Shown: positions 62,439 to 64,000 of the stretch, piece after piece
Layout: every line of letters starts with the position of its first letter
Numbering within the stretch: position 1 is the first letter of the stretch
Source: an uncultured Paracoccaceae bacterium
Lineage (GTDB): Bacteria > Pseudomonadota > Alphaproteobacteria > Rhodobacterales > Rhodobacteraceae
Assembly (NCBI GenBank): GCA_943787785.1
Contig: CALSNT010000009.1
Coordinates: forward strand, 248,001 to 312,000
Length of the DNA stretch: 64,000 bases
Reading direction: 5' to 3'
Made by a program: the position numbers and the translations under genes
The notes under the pieces: generated by a model
Seen by the model: the letters and a program-made list of their open reading frames with translations, nothing else
Database searches by the model: none
Told to the model about the DNA's origin: nothing

Positions 62439-63356
62439 ATGAACATAGAATTCCGCCATCTGCGCACTATTCAGGCGATCCATCAGGCCGGTGGCATGGC
62501 GCGGGCGGCGGACCGGCTGCACATTACCCAAAGTGCGCTCAGTCATCAGGTGAAGGGCCTGGAGGATCAGGCGGGGGTCGAATTGTTCGTGCGACGCTCC
62601 AAACCGCTTAAACTTTCGGCGGCGGGGCACAAGTTGCTGGCATTGGCTGAAAAAGTGCTTCCTGAAGTGGCGGCCCTGGAGGCCGATCTTTCGGGAATTG
62701 TCAGCGGCAAATCGGGTCGGCTGCACATTGCCATCGAATGTCATGCCTGTTTCGAATGGCTGTTCCCGGTGCTGGAATTGTTCCGCCAGAAATGGCCCGA
62801 TGTCGATGTCGACATCCGTCCCGGCCTGGCGTTCGGCGCGCTACCCGCCCTGCAGCGCGAGGAGGTGGATCTGGTCGTCTCGTCAGATCCCGAAGACCTT
62901 GAAGGTTGCGATTTCACGCCGTTGTTTGACTACGAACCTGTCTTCGTCGCAGCCGCCGCGCACCCGCTGGCGCAGAAAAATTTCATCGAGGCCGGGGACT
63001 TCCGCGGAGAAACCCTAATAACCTATCCGGTGGATCGACAACGGCTGGATGTCTTCAGCCAGTTGTTAATTCCGGCGAAGGTGGAACCCGAAGCAGTGCG
63101 CCAGGTGGAACTGACAGCGGTAATCCTGTTGCTGGTCGCCTCGAATCGGGGCGTCGCTGTGCTGCCGGACTGGGTGGTGCGCGAGGTGCGCTATAATTCG
63201 GACTATGTGACGCGCCCGCTGACAAAAAAGGGGCTGACCCGGCGGCTTTATGCGGCGACTCGCAGCGATGAAACCGCCAAGCCGTACATGGCGCATCTGT
63301 TGAAACTGGCGCGCAGCGAGCCGGTGAAATTGCAGCGCGCGGCAGCCCCCGCCTGA
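62439..63356 (+). CDS. metR: LysR-family regulator MetR
   Basis: A 305-residue LysR regulator from the ATG at 62439. Winged helix: FRHLRTIQAIHQAGGMARAA, DRLHITQSALSHQVKGLED, then a linker helix and a periplasmic-binding-like effector domain (HIAIECHACFEWLFPVLELF). The sequence SALSHQVKGLEDQ and its position divergent from metF identify MetR, which responds to homocysteine. Upstream in-frame codons do not resemble the family. Confidence 0.93.
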   Translation: MNIEFRHLRTIQAIHQAGGMARAADRLHITQSALSHQVKGLEDQAGVELFVRRSKPLKLSAAGHKLLALAEKVLPEVAALEADLSGIVSGKSGRLHIAIECHACFEWLFPVLELFRQKWPDVDVDIRPGLAFGALPALQREEVDLVVSSDPEDLEGCDFTPLFDYEPVFVAAAAHPLAQKNFIEAGDFRGETLITYPVDRQRLDVFSQLLIPAKVEPEAVRQVELTAVILLLVASNRGVAVLPDWVVREVRYNSDYVTRPLTKKGLTRRLYAATRSDETAKPYMAHLLKLARSEPVKLQRAAAPA

Positions 63357-63423
63357 CGCCCATTGGCAAACCCGCCCTGCGGCCCTATACGCGCCCCCTG
63401 ATCCCAAACCGGCGGAGCGTCCC

Positions 63424-64000
63424 ATGCAGGGTAGTGCGAACCTCAACATCATGATCAAGGCCGCGCGCCGAGCGGGCCGGTCCTTGTCAAAGGACTTCCG
63501 TGAGGTCGAGAACCTTCAGGCGACGGCTAAATCTCCGGGTGACTTCGTATCGAAAGCAGACATCGCGGCCGAGGCGATATTGCGCGAAGACCTGATGGAA
63601 GCGCGTCCGAACTATGGCTGGATGGCTGAGGAAAGCGACGAGGAGGTCGGCAAGGACCCGACCCGTCGCTGGATCGTTGACCCGCTGGACGGGACGACAA
63701 ATTTTCTGCACGGGCTGCCCCATTGGGGGGTATCCATCGCGCTGGAATTCAAGGGTGAGATTGTTTCGGCGGTGGTCTACGACCCCTCCAAGGACGAAAT
63801 GTTCGTTGCCGAAAAAGGGCAGGGCGCCTGGCTGAACGAGGGCCGCCTGCGCGTTTCGGGACGCACCAAGATGATCGAATGCATCTTTGCAACCGGGGTC
63901 CCGTTCGGGGGGCGCGCCGACCTGCCCGAAACCCTGCAGGACATGGCCCGCATTTTGCCCGGCTGTGCAGGTGTGCGTCGCTGGGGCGCGGCGGCTCTGG
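63424..64000 (+). CDS. suhB: Inositol monophosphatase family protein, truncated by the window end
   Basis: The first 192 residues only. MQGSANLNIMIKAARRAGRS leads to the metal-site motifs EESD (GWMAEESDEEV) and WIVDPLDGTTNFLHGLPHW, both complete. This is SuhB-type inositol-1-monophosphatase, Mg2+ dependent; in bacteria SuhB also assists rRNA transcription. The frame is open to the last base, so the gene continues beyond the window. Confidence 0.93.
   Translation, partial: MQGSANLNIMIKAARRAGRSLSKDFREVENLQATAKSPGDFVSKADIAAEAILREDLMEARPNYGWMAEESDEEVGKDPTRRWIVDPLDGTTNFLHGLPHWGVSIALEFKGEIVSAVVYDPSKDEMFVAEKGQGAWLNEGRLRVSGRTKMIECIFATGVPFGGRADLPETLQDMARILPGCAGVRRWGAAAL

Noticed and set aside
1-64000. 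tRNA, rRNA, CRISPR array, IS element or prophage
   Set aside because: No cloverleaf with a TTCGA arm, no regularly spaced repeats, and no transposase, integrase or capsid-like protein could be found on either strand.

Overview
The window looks like chromosomal DNA of a marine Rhodobacteraceae (Roseobacter-group) alphaproteobacterium. The evidence is high GC with short intergenic gaps and start/stop overlaps, together with family-typical genes: a DUF6280 protein, an OlsB-like acyltransferase, two MttB-superfamily methyltransferases without an amber codon, an aerobic-type cobalamin set, and an EF-hand/ECF-sigma/periplasmic-sensor cluster. I see no rRNA, tRNA, CRISPR array, transposase, integrase or phage gene. 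Most of the window is ordinary core chromosome.

Layout. 0.3-1.8 kb: an MttB-family gene broken by about seven frameshifts. 2.1-5.1 kb: pcm-like, tolC (one frameshift) and a PopZ/DUF2497-like gene. 5.1-7.7 kb: cobQ (one frameshift), a YdjM-like membrane protein and DUF6280. 7.9-15.1 kb: efp, an MFS transporter, MmcQ/YjbR, cysS, cimA, a methyltransferase and a phytoene-synthase-like gene. 15.1-19.0 kb: an XRE regulator divergent from a fatty-acid desaturase, an EamA exporter, a NUDIX hydrolase and DUF983. 19.2-21.3 kb: EF-hand protein, ECF sigma factor, putative anti-sigma factor and periplasmic metal-sensor-like protein. 21.6-28.1 kb: an MFS transporter, then a tightly overlapped minus-strand operon cbiD-cobK-alkA-esterase-cobA-cobB. 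28.4-30.4 kb: HNH nuclease, VOC protein and radical SAM protein. 30.6-34.4 kb: zwf-pgl-pgi behind a perfect LacI-type palindrome. 34.4-40.2 kb: DUF177, BamE, msrB, OlsB-like, ABC-F and two paralogous outer-membrane beta-barrels. 40.4-47.3 kb: intact MttB-like gene, TPM protein, PLP decarboxylase, a PEP-mutase/isocitrate-lyase-family enzyme (one frameshift), an aminotransferase and ygfZ. 47.3-53.1 kb: glycosyltransferase, MsbA-like ABC exporter, class V aminotransferase, small membrane protein, HisC-like aminotransferase and a 54-residue Tat-signal peptide. 53.3-58.0 kb: valS, then a PhyH dioxygenase/HD-domain pair. 58.1-64.0 kb: solo CoxL-like molybdenum hydroxylase, DUF2235 hydrolase, metF/metR and the start of a suhB-like gene.

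The points most worth follow-up are these. The overlapping PhyH/HD pair at 56.5-58.0 kb has the histidine/aspartate pattern of HD-domain diiron oxygenases and may be an uncharacterised oxidative catabolic module of PhnY/PhnZ type. The EF-hand/ECF cluster may be a regulated envelope-stress system. Two dispersed repeat families sit mostly between convergent genes. Low-GC segments lie inside both cysS and valS. The separation of valS from tolC-popZ, with flipped orientation, is what a single inversion of about 51 kb would produce. All apparent frameshifts fall in or beside short mononucleotide runs, so sequencing error must be excluded before calling the genes broken.
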